DNA from: Phycisphaerales bacterium | GTDB lineage: Bacteria > Planctomycetota > Phycisphaerae > Phycisphaerales > UBA1924 | DNA length: 13,991 bases | Reading direction: 5' to 3' | Assembly (NCBI GenBank): GCA_030680655.1 | Contig: JAUXUZ010000239.1 | Location: forward strand, 1 to 13,991 | Shown: positions 5,845-12,800 of the stretch, one piece after another | How positions within the stretch are numbered: position 1 is the stretch's first letter | Layout of the letters: each line of letters starts with the position of its first letter | The notes under the pieces: generated by a model | Seen by the model: the letters and a program-made list of their open reading frames with translations, nothing else | Databases searched by the model: none | What the model was told of the DNA's origin: nothing | Program-made: the position numbers and the translations under genes

Positions 5845-7833
5845 CTAGGCCTTCACCGCGCTCCCCGAGGGCACGCGTCGCAGCCAGCGTGAGAGCGTCG
5901 GGTCCGCGTAGAGCCCCTGCCGCGCCGCATCGTCCACGCCGTAGCGTCGCACGATCGCCGAAGCGATCAGGCCTACAAAGAACGGCTGCGGGCGCAGCGG
6001 GCGGCTGGTCAGCTCAGGGTGAAACTGCCCGCCGATAAAGTACGGGTGCGCCGAAGCCGGGAGCTCCAGCACCTGCATGATCGGCACCGCGGGGTGCCGA
6101 CCGCTGAAAACCATGCCGCCAGCCTCGAGCTGCGCGATGTACGCGGGATCGACCTCGTAGCGGTGGCGGAACCGCTCGCGCACGCTCGTGCGCTTGGCGT
6201 AGAGGAAGTGCGCCAACGTTCCTTCCTTGATGAGCACATCCTGCCCGCCCAGGCGCATCGTTCCCCCCAGCCCCTCGATCTTCTTCTGGTCGGGCAGTTC
6301 GCTGATCAGCGGGTTCAGCGTCGCCGGTTCAAACTCGGTTGAGTTCGCGTCCTTGAGCCCCAGCACGTTGCGCGCATACTCGATCACCGCAACCTGGAAC
6401 CCCAGGCAGATGCCAAGGTACGGCACTTTGTTCTCGCGGCAGTGACGCACGCAGAGGATCTTCCCCTCCACGCCGCGCCGGCCGAACCCGCCCGGCACAA
6501 TCACGCCGTCAAGGTCAACAAGGCGCGACGACGCGTTCGCCTCCGTCAGCTCCGTCGTCTCGATCCAGTGGAGCCGGATGTCGGTCTCCAGCTTCGCCGA
6601 GCAGTGTTCCACCGCCTTGTCGATGCTCGCGTACGCGTCGCGCAGGTGGGCGTACTTGCCCGTGATGCCGATGTCAACAACCCGCGCCCGCGCCTTGCGC
6701 GTCAGCCCGCGCACGAACACGCTCCAGTTCTCCCGGGCGCGGTCCTCCGCCGGCGAGTCCACGCGCTCGTGCAGGCCCAGGATGCTCAGGATCTGCCGGT
6801 CGAGTCCCTCGCCGCGCATCTCGTCGGGGATCGTGTAGATGCTCGGGCGGTCGTGCATGCTGAACATGCGGTGCATCGGCACGTTGCTGAACATCGCCAC
6901 CTTCTCGAGCACCTTCGCGTCCACTGGTTCTTCAGCCCGGCAGGCGATGATGTGCGGCTGAACGCCCGCCTCCATCATCCGCTTGATGCCCAGCTGGGCC
7001 GGCTTGCTCTTCTGCTCCCCCAGCGCGTTGGGCTTCACCACGTACGTCAGCGCGACGAAGCAGCAGTTGTTCGCACCCGCCGTCTGCCCCTCCTCAAACG
7101 CCAGCTCACGCAGCGCCTCGATGTAGAAGCCGTTCTCGTAATCGCCCACCGTCCCGCCGACCTCGATGAACACCACGTCTGCAGGCCGGGTGCCGTCGCC
7201 GTACATCGCCAGCTCGCGGATCTTCCGCTTCACCTCGCCGGTGACGTGCGGGATCCACTGCACGTCGCGCCCAAGATAGTCGCCGCGGCGCTCGCGCTCG
7301 AGGATCGATGCAAACACCTGGCCCGACGTCGTGAAGTTGCGACGGGTGAGGTTGAGGTCGAGCATCCGCTCGTACGTCCCAAGGTCCATGTCGCACTCGG
7401 TGCCGTCCTCGAGCACAAAGACCTCGCCGTGCCGATACGGATTCAGCGTTCCGGCGTCAAAGTTCAGATACCCCTCCAGCTTCATCGGTGCAACGCACAT
7501 CCCTTTGTCGCGGAAGAGCTTCGCCATCGACGCCGAGAAGATCCCCTTGCCCAGCCCGCTCATCACCGTGCCGAAGACCACGACGTACTTCGTCTGGCCC
7601 TTGCGGTAGCCCGCGGGCATCGGTGAGTAAAACTCCGTCGAGTGTGTCGCGCTCTTGTCGGCCGTCGCACGAAGCATGTCACCCGCTCCCCCTCCCAAGG
7701 CCATCCCCGTGTCGATCGCGTCAGAGTCTTCGTCCGGGGGGGGCGAAGGTGATGCCGCCAGCGCAAGGGGCGAGGGGACCGCCTGCGCACCGTGAGCGAT
7801 GTCGTCGTAGAAGTCGTTCGGCTGGGGGGGCAT
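5845..7833 (-). CDS. pyrG: CTP synthase (UTP:glutamine amidoligase), divergent, with N-terminal extension
   Basis: Makes CTP from UTP, ATP and glutamine, the last step of pyrimidine nucleotide synthesis, in the cytoplasm. 662 residues from ATG 7833; typical enzymes have about 535-560. Residues 1-78 are a Pro/Ala/Asp-rich extension. The synthase domain starts at KYVVVFGTVMSGLGKG (82-97, P-loop). NFDAG (124-128) and E224 of IEVGGTVGDYE supply the magnesium-site acids. The glutaminase domain has GICLGFQ with Cys476 and QFHPE with His605 and Glu607; NANSTEF-like DANSTEFEP is present. The synthase half departs from the usual text (EGYLNFDAGTLNP for DPYINVDPGTMSP), so this is a divergent subtype but apparently complete. 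There is no Shine-Dalgarno sequence at 7833, but TACGCT sits 5 nt upstream. ATG 7677, with GGGAGGGGGAG upstream, is the alternative and would give 610 residues. The strongly G/C-ending codons from 7833 onward favour the longer form. Confidence 0.94.
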   Translation of the reverse strand: MPPQPNDFYDDIAHGAQAVPSPLALAASPSPPPDEDSDAIDTGMALGGGAGDMLRATADKSATHSTEFYSPMPAGYRKGQTKYVVVFGTVMSGLGKGIFSASMAKLFRDKGMCVAPMKLEGYLNFDAGTLNPYRHGEVFVLEDGTECDMDLGTYERMLDLNLTRRNFTTSGQVFASILERERRGDYLGRDVQWIPHVTGEVKRKIRELAMYGDGTRPADVVFIEVGGTVGDYENGFYIEALRELAFEEGQTAGANNCCFVALTYVVKPNALGEQKSKPAQLGIKRMMEAGVQPHIIACRAEEPVDAKVLEKVAMFSNVPMHRMFSMHDRPSIYTIPDEMRGEGLDRQILSILGLHERVDSPAEDRARENWSVFVRGLTRKARARVVDIGITGKYAHLRDAYASIDKAVEHCSAKLETDIRLHWIETTELTEANASSRLVDLDGVIVPGGFGRRGVEGKILCVRHCRENKVPYLGICLGFQVAVIEYARNVLGLKDANSTEFEPATLNPLISELPDQKKIEGLGGTMRLGGQDVLIKEGTLAHFLYAKRTSVRERFRHRYEVDPAYIAQLEAGGMVFSGRHPAVPIMQVLELPASAHPYFIGGQFHPELTSRPLRPQPFFVGLIASAIVRRYGVDDAARQGLYADPTLSRWLRRVPSGSAVKA

Positions 7834-7838
7834 GAGAC

Positions 7839-7844
7839 AGCGTA
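7839..7844 (-). promoter_or_regulatory. Candidate -10 (TACGCT), leaderless start of pyrG
   Basis: On the minus strand TACGCT ends 5 nt before the ATG at 7833. This places a transcription start essentially at the codon, with no room for a ribosome-binding site. No -35 with normal spacing is evident. Confidence 0.4.
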
Positions 7845-8091
7845 GGGGCCCCGCGCTCAACCGTCGCGCCGGCCGCGGCCACCGATGCGCGTCGGCCGCA
7901 TGCTTGTCACCCTCTGTTTCTCCAACTGGCCCCTCGCTCCATCCGCTCAGTTCACGCGGCTGGCTCCTACCTCCAGCATCCACGTTCAGCTTTTCGCTCA
8001 GTCGCCAGTGAGTGACGCGGGGTACGTACTCCACCAGCCACCCCTTCCGGGCACCTAACAAGGGGGATCTTGCCAATACCAAACAAAACCC

Positions 8092-8120
8092 TTGCACGCC
8101 GTTCGCCCCGCGGGTATGAT
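8092..8120 (+). promoter_or_regulatory. Sigma-70-type promoter of the 8166 gene
   Basis: TTGCAC (8092-8097), a 17-bp spacer and TATGAT (8115-8120) match the housekeeping promoter layout; the -10 differs from TATAAT at one base. The expected transcription start near 8127 leaves a leader of about 40 nt that carries AGGGGG (8155-8160), 5 nt before the GTG start at 8166. This is the best-looking promoter in the window. Confidence 0.6.
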
Positions 8121-8165
8121 CTACTCGCGGCGTCGCTCAAACGCACATACGAACAGGGGGCCAAC

Positions 8166-8597
8166 GTGTCAGATCACGCTGAGTACAACCGGTTGCTCGC
8201 CGAGGCCAAGATCAAGGCACTCGAGGCGCTCAAACGCCTTCTGCGAACCTGCGAAGACCCGGTGGAGGCGCGACGCATCGCCGATGCGATCCTCAAGGCG
8301 ACTTCATCCAAGCCGCGGAAGAGGGGTGCACCAACTCCTTCGGTTGAGCGGCAGCAGCCCGTTCAGCCGGTCCAGCCGGCTCTTCCTCCGCTGTCGCCCC
8401 ATGCCCTCGGAACACTCCACCTCGATACACAATCTCTGGCGATCGCGCCAGGCGGCACCCTTCCATTCGCCGGCGTGTCACCCGATCGGATCTTGTGCTT
8501 GCCGATCCGCCTCACGCCGAGCGAGGAGCCAAGCCCGGGCGGCGGGCCCGGCAGTCCCCGTCCGTTGCCGCCCCCACTCGGGCCGCTTCGGGCCTGA
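8166..8597 (+). CDS. Hypothetical protein with N-terminal helical domain and Pro-rich tail
   Basis: 143 residues, no recognised family. Residues 1-46 form a strongly predicted charged helix pair (EYNRLLAEAKIKALEALKRL, then CEDPVEARRIADAILKAT). The pattern of small, basic and leucine residues suggests a helical bundle that could bind nucleic acid or a partner, but there is no defining motif. A basic SKPRKRG linker (48-54) leads into a Pro/Gln-rich, probably disordered tail. The start is GTG 8166 because AGGGGG precedes it by 5 nt and a good promoter lies upstream. An earlier in-frame ATG at 8070 would start before that promoter. The M1 peptidase gene follows after 85 bp. The N-terminal half has the stronger coding signature. 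Confidence 0.65.
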   Translation: MSDHAEYNRLLAEAKIKALEALKRLLRTCEDPVEARRIADAILKATSSKPRKRGAPTPSVERQQPVQPVQPALPPLSPHALGTLHLDTQSLAIAPGGTLPFAGVSPDRILCLPIRLTPSEEPSPGGGPGSPRPLPPPLGPLRA

Positions 8598-8637
8598 CAC
8601 CGGATCGATGCCGTGAAACCGACCAACGCGCATCCGT

Positions 8638-8676
8638 TACACTCCGAGGCTTTCGCCCGCTGCTCTCCCTACGAGG
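8638..8676 (+). promoter_or_regulatory. Possible -10 and Shine-Dalgarno site of the M1 peptidase gene
   Basis: TACACT (8638-8643) is a plausible -10 giving a leader of about 33 nt. GAGG (8673-8676) lies 6 nt before ATG 8683 and supports that start over the second ATG at 8689. No good -35 was found, so the promoter part is weak. Confidence 0.4.
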
Positions 8677-8682
8677 AACACG

Positions 8683-10443
8683 ATGCACATGCCGGCCACG
8701 CTCCTGCGCTTGTCATTCTTCTCGGTGCTCATGGCTCTGCCGATCACCGCACCGGCGCAGGCGGACCCGCGGATCGACGATCAGACCGGGCGGTGCCTCG
8801 CAAACTACCCGCCCTCGGTGTTCTTCGACCACAAGCACATCAAGCTGACGATCGATATCCCCGACATCGAGAACGCCGCTTTCGACGGGGTGGCGACGCT
8901 GACAACGTCGCCGATCGGTGCCCCGCAGGGTTCGCTCACGCTTGACGCGCGCAAGACCATGACCTTTTCGAAGGTGACCGTCAACGGCTCCGCGGCCACG
9001 TTCTCCCACACTGACGACCTCCTCAAGATCAACTTTCCAGAGACGGTCGGAGCGGACGAAGCCGTAACGGTCGAGATGACCTACCACGCGGAGAAGCCCA
9101 GCGGGAACGCGTCGGGCCTCAACTGGTTCAAGACGCGCGCGGGGCGTGAGAAGCAGGGCGCGATGGTCTACAGCCAGGGCCAGAGCAACTACAACTCCTA
9201 CTGGTTCCCCTGTCACGACTACCCCAACGACAAGCTCACCACCGAGATCACCGTCACCGTTGACAGCGGGTACGAGGTCATCAGCAACGGGCGGATGGTC
9301 GAACGGAAAGCGGCCGACGACAAGCGGACCACCTGGCACTGGCTGCAGGACAAGCCGCACGCGAGCTACCTTGTGATGATCGCCATCGGCATGTTCGATG
9401 TCGTCGATGTCAACGAGGGCCAGCCCGGCGTACCCATGCCGGTGTACGGCCCCCCGGGCAGCGCCGACGACCTCAAGGCCATCTTCAAGAACACTCCGGC
9501 GATGGTCAAGCACTTTGAGGAGCTCTTCAACGAGCCCTACCCGTGGGACAAGTACGCGCAGGTGATCGTCCGCAACTTCCGCTGGGGCGGCATGGAGAAC
9601 ACCTCCGCCACGACCCTCGCCGAGTACGCCGCTTCCCGCGGCGACAGCGACAGCGCACAGGACGACCTGATCGCTCACGAACTCTGCCACCAATGGCTCG
9701 GCGACCTGATCACCTGCAAAAGCTGGGACCACCTCTGGCTCAACGAGGGGTGGGCCACGATGGGCGAGTGGCTCTGGATCCAGAAGCGCGACGGCGACGA
9801 CGCCTACTACCGCGGCCCGCGTCAGGCGCTGAACATCCTCAAGCTCTCCGCGAACACGCCCGCCCCGCAGGGCATCGCGATGATCAGCCGCTACTACAGC
9901 GAGATCGACGACAACTTCACCAAGGCCGAAGACCCTTACAAGCGCGGCGGGTTCTTCCTGCACATGCTCCGCGAGCGCCTGGGCGACGACCTTTTCTGGA
10001 AGGGCGTGCGCCTCTACATCGACCGCTACAAGTTCCAGTGCGTTGAGACCAGCGACTTCCGCAAAACGCTCGAGGAAGTCAGTGGCCAATCGCTCGAGCG
10101 GTTCTTCGATCAGTGGGCGTTCCGCCCCGGCATGCCGTCGCTGAAGGTTGACACCGCCTACGACGAGACCAGCAGGATGATGACGGTGACGGTGGAACAG
10201 AGCCAGAAGATCGACGCCGAGAACCCCGCCTACGCGCTGCGCCTGCCCGTCTTCTGCGAATTCCCCGCCCAGGAGGGCAAGGACCAGCCCGCCGGCCAGT
10301 GGCTCTACATCGACATGGACACCAAGTCCGCCACCGAGTCGTTCGACCTGCCGATGAAGCCCAACCGCGTCCGCATCGACCCGAACGTGTCATTGCTGGC
10401 CAGGATCAACGAGCAGCGCCGGACGGAATCTGCAGGCGAGTAG
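8683..10443 (+). CDS. Exported M1-family zinc aminopeptidase
   Basis: 586-residue metallopeptidase that removes N-terminal residues from peptides, probably in the periplasm. A signal peptide (about 1-27, with APAQA before the likely cleavage site) precedes a beta-rich N-domain. The catalytic domain has the exopeptidase motif GGMEN (302-306), the zinc site HELCH (332-336) with Glu355 of NEGWA eighteen residues further on, and the catalytic Tyr419 in the DPYKRGG segment. The chain ends soon after the catalytic domain, with a short beta domain (about 495-580) instead of the large ERAP1-type C-terminal domain of PepN. It therefore resembles the shorter bacterial and leukotriene-hydrolase-like M1 enzymes. 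It converges on nadC with an 8-bp gap. The family call is secure; the substrate is unknown. Confidence 0.95.
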   Translation: MHMPATLLRLSFFSVLMALPITAPAQADPRIDDQTGRCLANYPPSVFFDHKHIKLTIDIPDIENAAFDGVATLTTSPIGAPQGSLTLDARKTMTFSKVTVNGSAATFSHTDDLLKINFPETVGADEAVTVEMTYHAEKPSGNASGLNWFKTRAGREKQGAMVYSQGQSNYNSYWFPCHDYPNDKLTTEITVTVDSGYEVISNGRMVERKAADDKRTTWHWLQDKPHASYLVMIAIGMFDVVDVNEGQPGVPMPVYGPPGSADDLKAIFKNTPAMVKHFEELFNEPYPWDKYAQVIVRNFRWGGMENTSATTLAEYAASRGDSDSAQDDLIAHELCHQWLGDLITCKSWDHLWLNEGWATMGEWLWIQKRDGDDAYYRGPRQALNILKLSANTPAPQGIAMISRYYSEIDDNFTKAEDPYKRGGFFLHMLRERLGDDLFWKGVRLYIDRYKFQCVETSDFRKTLEEVSGQSLERFFDQWAFRPGMPSLKVDTAYDETSRMMTVTVEQSQKIDAENPAYALRLPVFCEFPAQEGKDQPAGQWLYIDMDTKSATESFDLPMKPNRVRIDPNVSLLARINEQRRTESAGE

Positions 10444-10451
10444 GCGGGCCG

Positions 10452-11426
10452 CTACATGTCCATCCCGAAATCCACCCACACCGCCCCGTGGGTCAGGCTG
10501 CCGGTGCTGATGCGGTCCACACCGGTCGCGGCGACGGTGCCGACAGTCTCGAGCGTCACGCCGCCGCTGGCCTCGAGCTCGACACGCACTTTCATCGAGT
10601 CTCGCAGCGCCACGGCTTCACGCAGGCCGACCGGCCCCATGTTGTCGAGCAGCACGATGTTGACCTTCTCATCGCCCGCGCCGCACACACCGCCCTCGAG
10701 CACCTGCTTGAACTGATCGAGCGAATCGACCTCGAGCATGACAAACCGCAGCCCCTCTTTGCCCGCCTCAAGCCGCGCCCGCTTGACCGCCTCCTTGACG
10801 AGACCGGCGAGGCTCGCCGTGCCGAGATCCGCGCGCAGGGCGGCGAGGTGGTTGTCCTTGATCAGCACGGCGTCGTAGAGGCCGAGCCGGTGGCAGTAGC
10901 CGCCGCCGCAGCGCACCGCGTATTTCTCCAGCAGACGGAGCCCCGGCGTCGTCTTGCGTGTGTCGAAGACGCGTGCGCTGCCCCCACCCGCCTTCGCCGC
11001 CGCGGCGAAGGCCGCGGCACGGGTCGCGACGCCAGACAACCGCATGATGAAGTTCAGCAGCACACGCTCGAGCGTGACCATCGACTGCAGGTTCCCTTTC
11101 AGTGTCGCGACCGTCGCCCCCGCCGCGACAGAATCGCCGTCGGCAGCGCTCAGCTGCGCATCCACATCGGCGCGGTAGGCGGTGAGCACGTCATCGATGA
11201 TCGCCAGACCAGAGACCACGCAGGCCTTGCGGGCCACGATCCGTGCCTCACCCTTCGCCCACGGCTTGATGAACGCCTGCGATGTCACGTCGGCGTGCTG
11301 CCAGTCCTCGCCAAGGTCCTCCTCGCGGGCAAGGTCAATAGATCGGCGGATGAGGCTGTTGCCCATCGGGATGCCGTGCAGGTGCGCGTAGAGGTCGGGG
11401 AGCGAGAGTTCGTTCAAGTCGATCAT
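10452..11426 (-). CDS. nadC: Nicotinate-nucleotide pyrophosphorylase (carboxylating), quinolinate phosphoribosyltransferase
   Basis: Converts quinolinate and PRPP to nicotinate mononucleotide, CO2 and pyrophosphate in de novo NAD synthesis. 324 residues; family members run about 275-300. The family blocks are all present: LEDLGE-like EEDLGEDWQHADVTS (35-49), the PRPP/quinolinate site FDTRKTTPGLRLLEKYAVR (154-172), GLYDAVLIKDNH (182-193), the acidic LEVD and LLDNM (231-234 and 259-263), and LEASGGVTLETV with ISTGSLTHGA (284-315). The start is ATG 11426. The frame continues upstream without a stop, but only through the palindromic repeat and the divergent fabI region. There is no Shine-Dalgarno sequence; TACCAT lies 6 nt before the ATG. 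nadA and nadB are not in the window. It is convergent with the M1 peptidase and divergent from fabI. Confidence 0.96.
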   Translation of the reverse strand: MIDLNELSLPDLYAHLHGIPMGNSLIRRSIDLAREEDLGEDWQHADVTSQAFIKPWAKGEARIVARKACVVSGLAIIDDVLTAYRADVDAQLSAADGDSVAAGATVATLKGNLQSMVTLERVLLNFIMRLSGVATRAAAFAAAAKAGGGSARVFDTRKTTPGLRLLEKYAVRCGGGYCHRLGLYDAVLIKDNHLAALRADLGTASLAGLVKEAVKRARLEAGKEGLRFVMLEVDSLDQFKQVLEGGVCGAGDEKVNIVLLDNMGPVGLREAVALRDSMKVRVELEASGGVTLETVGTVAATGVDRISTGSLTHGAVWVDFGMDM

Positions 11427-11432
11427 GAAGGG

Positions 11433-11438
11433 ATGGTA
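11433..11438 (-). promoter_or_regulatory. Candidate -10 (TACCAT), leaderless start of nadC
   Basis: On the minus strand TACCAT ends 6 nt before the ATG at 11426. The matching -35 position falls inside the left arm of the palindromic element at 11455, so that element may supply or disturb the promoter. Confidence 0.45.
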
Positions 11439-11454
11439 CAGGCAACCGCAGACC

Positions 11455-11556
11455 GGGTGCCACAGACTCCTCCGCTTTGGGAGGAGTTTGTGCAGTCGCG
11501 CGCCCGGCCCCCAAGGCACAGACTCCTCGTCAGAGCACGAGGAGTCTGTGGCACCC
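11455..11556. repeat. REP/BIME- or MITE-like palindromic element with two nested hairpins
   Basis: A 102-bp unit is bounded by a perfect 18-bp inverted repeat (GGGTGCCACAGACTCCTC at 11455-11472; its complement at 11539-11556). Inside are two separate hairpins built from the same words. The first pairs 11461-11473 with 11480-11492 (13 bp, one G-T). The second pairs 11517-11530 with 11537-11550 (14 bp, perfect, 6-nt loop). CACAGACTCCTC thus occurs twice in each orientation, once with one change. It contains no gene and no clear target-site duplication. Such paired hairpins are typical of REP/BIME sequences moved by RAYT-type transposases, or of small non-autonomous elements. It lies between the divergent nadC and fabI genes. 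Confidence 0.8.
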
Positions 11557-11575
11557 CGTATGGCCTTCCGGACGC

Positions 11576-11605
11576 TTGCGCAGGAGGGTGGTGTGCGAAT
11601 AGCAT
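11576..11605 (+). promoter_or_regulatory. Candidate promoter of fabI, leaderless
   Basis: TTGCGC (11576-11581), an 18-bp spacer and TAGCAT (11600-11605) precede the ATG at 11611 by only 5 nt. No Shine-Dalgarno sequence is correctly placed; the GGAGGG at 11583-11588 is more than 20 nt away. The mRNA would begin at the start codon. Confidence 0.45.
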
Positions 11606-11610
11606 TGCCC

Positions 11611-12426
11611 ATGACCACCCCCCAGCCTCCCGCGCCCGCTTCGCAGCTCCTGGCCGGCAAGACCGCCCTCATCGTCGGCATCGCCAACGACCGTTCCTAC
11701 GCGTGGTACATCGCCGAGGCCCTGCACCAGCACGGCTGCCGGCTCGCGTTCACCCACCTGCCCGGTGAGAAGAACGAGAACCGCACCCGCAAGGCCGTCG
11801 ATGCCCTCGGCATCAAGGACGGGTGGTTCACGCCAATGGACGCCGGCAAGGACGAGGACATCGACGCAGCTTTCGCGAAGTTCAGCGAGAAGCACGACCA
11901 CCTGCACGTGCTGGTCCACTCCATCGCGTTCGCCGACCGCGAGTGGCTGCAGCCGGGCAAGTTCACCGCCACGCCGCGCGAGGCGTACAAGAGCGCCGTC
12001 GATATCTCCGCCTACACGCTGGTGGCCATTTCCAAGCGGGCCCAACCGATCATGGCCCGCAGCGGCGGCGGCAGCATCATGTGCATGAGCTACTACGGCG
12101 GCGAGAAGGTCGTGCCGGGGTACAACGTCATGGGCGTCGCAAAGGCCGCTCTGGAGTGCTCCGCCCGCTACCTCGCATACGAGCTCGGGCCTGAAAAGAT
12201 CCGCGTCAACTGCATCAGCGGCGGCTACCTCCGCACCCTCGCATCGTCGGCCGTCGGCGGGGCCGACAAGATCATGGACCGCGTCGCGGCCCACAGCCCC
12301 CTCCGCCGCAACGTGGAAGGCTCGGACGTTGGCGGAACGGCGGTGTACCTCGCCAGCGACCTCTCCAGCGGTGTGACGGGTGAGACGATCTACGTTGACA
12401 GCGGCATCAACGTTCTGGGGCTGTAG
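11611..12426 (+). CDS. fabI: Enoyl-[acyl-carrier-protein] reductase (NADH), FabI
   Basis: Reduces trans-2-enoyl-ACP to acyl-ACP in each cycle of type II fatty acid synthesis. 271 residues with the short-chain-dehydrogenase fold. The FabI cofactor motif GIANDRSYAW (23-32) replaces the ordinary Gly-rich loop; HSIAFA (103-108) is present. The active site is Tyr161, Tyr171 and Lys178, with the 10- and 7-residue spacings of E. coli Tyr146, Tyr156 and Lys163. The substrate-loop region reads GGYLRTLASSA (204-214) where most FabI have AGPIRTLAAS. The C-terminal VYLASDLSSGVTGETIYVDSG (245-265) is standard. The start is ATG 11611, where homology begins about 16 residues later. The upstream frame is open back to 11425 but runs through the repeat element. 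It is divergent from nadC. Confidence 0.96.
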   Translation: MTTPQPPAPASQLLAGKTALIVGIANDRSYAWYIAEALHQHGCRLAFTHLPGEKNENRTRKAVDALGIKDGWFTPMDAGKDEDIDAAFAKFSEKHDHLHVLVHSIAFADREWLQPGKFTATPREAYKSAVDISAYTLVAISKRAQPIMARSGGGSIMCMSYYGGEKVVPGYNVMGVAKAALECSARYLAYELGPEKIRVNCISGGYLRTLASSAVGGADKIMDRVAAHSPLRRNVEGSDVGGTAVYLASDLSSGVTGETIYVDSGINVLGL

Positions 12427-12516
12427 CGAGAGGCAAGGGCACTCGGCAATAGGCCTTCGTACCGCAAAGCACCCGCAATTCAAGGGTTTGCCGGTTAAAC
12501 GCCGAAGGGTGGCCCC

Positions 12517-12774
12517 ATGCAGGTCAATCGGCCGAGCAACATCCCCGGCTATGGGCACGGCCCGAGCGCTACCGATCGATCGGGTCGCGACGGCCAGCGC
12601 AAGGGCAACCAGGGCGGCGAGCAGCCGCCCAGGCAGCCCCGTCAGCAGGAAGACCAGGTGCAACTGCACGGTCCCGAAGGTGCCGAACCAGTGTCCGCGC
12701 CAAGACCATTTGTTGCGCCCAAACTCACCAGGCCAAAGCCGGGCAAACGACCGCCGCTGGACCTCTCGGCCTGA
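12517..12774 (+). CDS. Possible small disordered hypothetical protein
   Basis: 85 residues, very rich in Gln, Pro, Arg and Gly, with almost no large hydrophobic residues. It has no family I recognise and no signal peptide or membrane segment. The C-terminus reads KPGKRPPLDLSA. In favour of coding: AAGGG lies 7 nt before the ATG, the third codon positions are mostly G or C in the first half, and it sits on the same strand between fabI and the EEP gene. Against: the second half uses more A/T-ending codons, and such frames occur by chance in high-GC DNA. If it is not a gene, 12427-12800 is a 374-bp spacer in which I see nothing else. Confidence 0.45.
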   Translation: MQVNRPSNIPGYGHGPSATDRSGRDGQRKGNQGGEQPPRQPRQQEDQVQLHGPEGAEPVSAPRPFVAPKLTRPKPGKRPPLDLSA

Positions 12775-12788
12775 CCGCTGCGATCGGG

Positions 12789-12794
12789 TAGACT
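12789..12794 (+). promoter_or_regulatory. Candidate -10 (TAGACT), leaderless start of the EEP lipoprotein gene
   Basis: TAGACT ends 6 nt before ATG 12801 and no Shine-Dalgarno sequence is present. It is the same hexamer seen upstream of nrfH. No clear -35 is found. Confidence 0.45.
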
Positions 12795-12800
12795 GGCCCC

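Larger units (their letters stand above)
7834..8165. other. Gene-free divergent region between pyrG and the 8166 gene
   Basis: This 332-bp stretch holds the upstream regions of the two divergent genes. The minus-strand frame stays open back to a GTG at 8097, but its codons lose the strong G/C third-position bias. That GTG also overlaps the plus-strand promoter at 8092-8120, so I do not count it as coding. No tRNA-like fold or riboswitch was recognised. Confidence 0.6.

Noticed and set aside
6442..7626. Long plus-strand open frame opposite pyrG (394 codons)
   Set aside because: Antisense shadow with no family pattern; the opposite strand encodes a complete CTP synthase.
7834..8097. Open upstream extension of pyrG to a GTG at 8097
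   Set aside because: Codon bias is lost and it would overlap the divergent promoter of the 8166 gene.
8363..8626. 87-codon minus-strand frame opposite the Pro-rich tail of the 8166 gene
   Set aside because: No ribosome site or family pattern; the plus-strand gene has a promoter and a Shine-Dalgarno sequence.
8713..10089. Long minus-strand open frame (458 codons) opposite the M1 peptidase
   Set aside because: Antisense shadow; the HELCH...NEGWA zinc site on the plus strand identifies the true gene.
11440..11460. Sigma-54-like TGGCAC-N5-CTGCG upstream of nadC on the minus strand
   Set aside because: The -12 half deviates from TTGCA/T, and TGGCAC is simply part of the palindromic repeat arm; likely coincidence.
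11427..11687. Open upstream extension of the nadC frame to 11687
   Set aside because: It passes through the palindromic element and into fabI; NadC homology starts just after ATG 11426.
10299..11768. Long plus-strand open frame (489 codons) opposite nadC and running into fabI
   Set aside because: Composition is a mirror of nadC; it crosses the intergenic palindrome and overlaps fabI out of frame.
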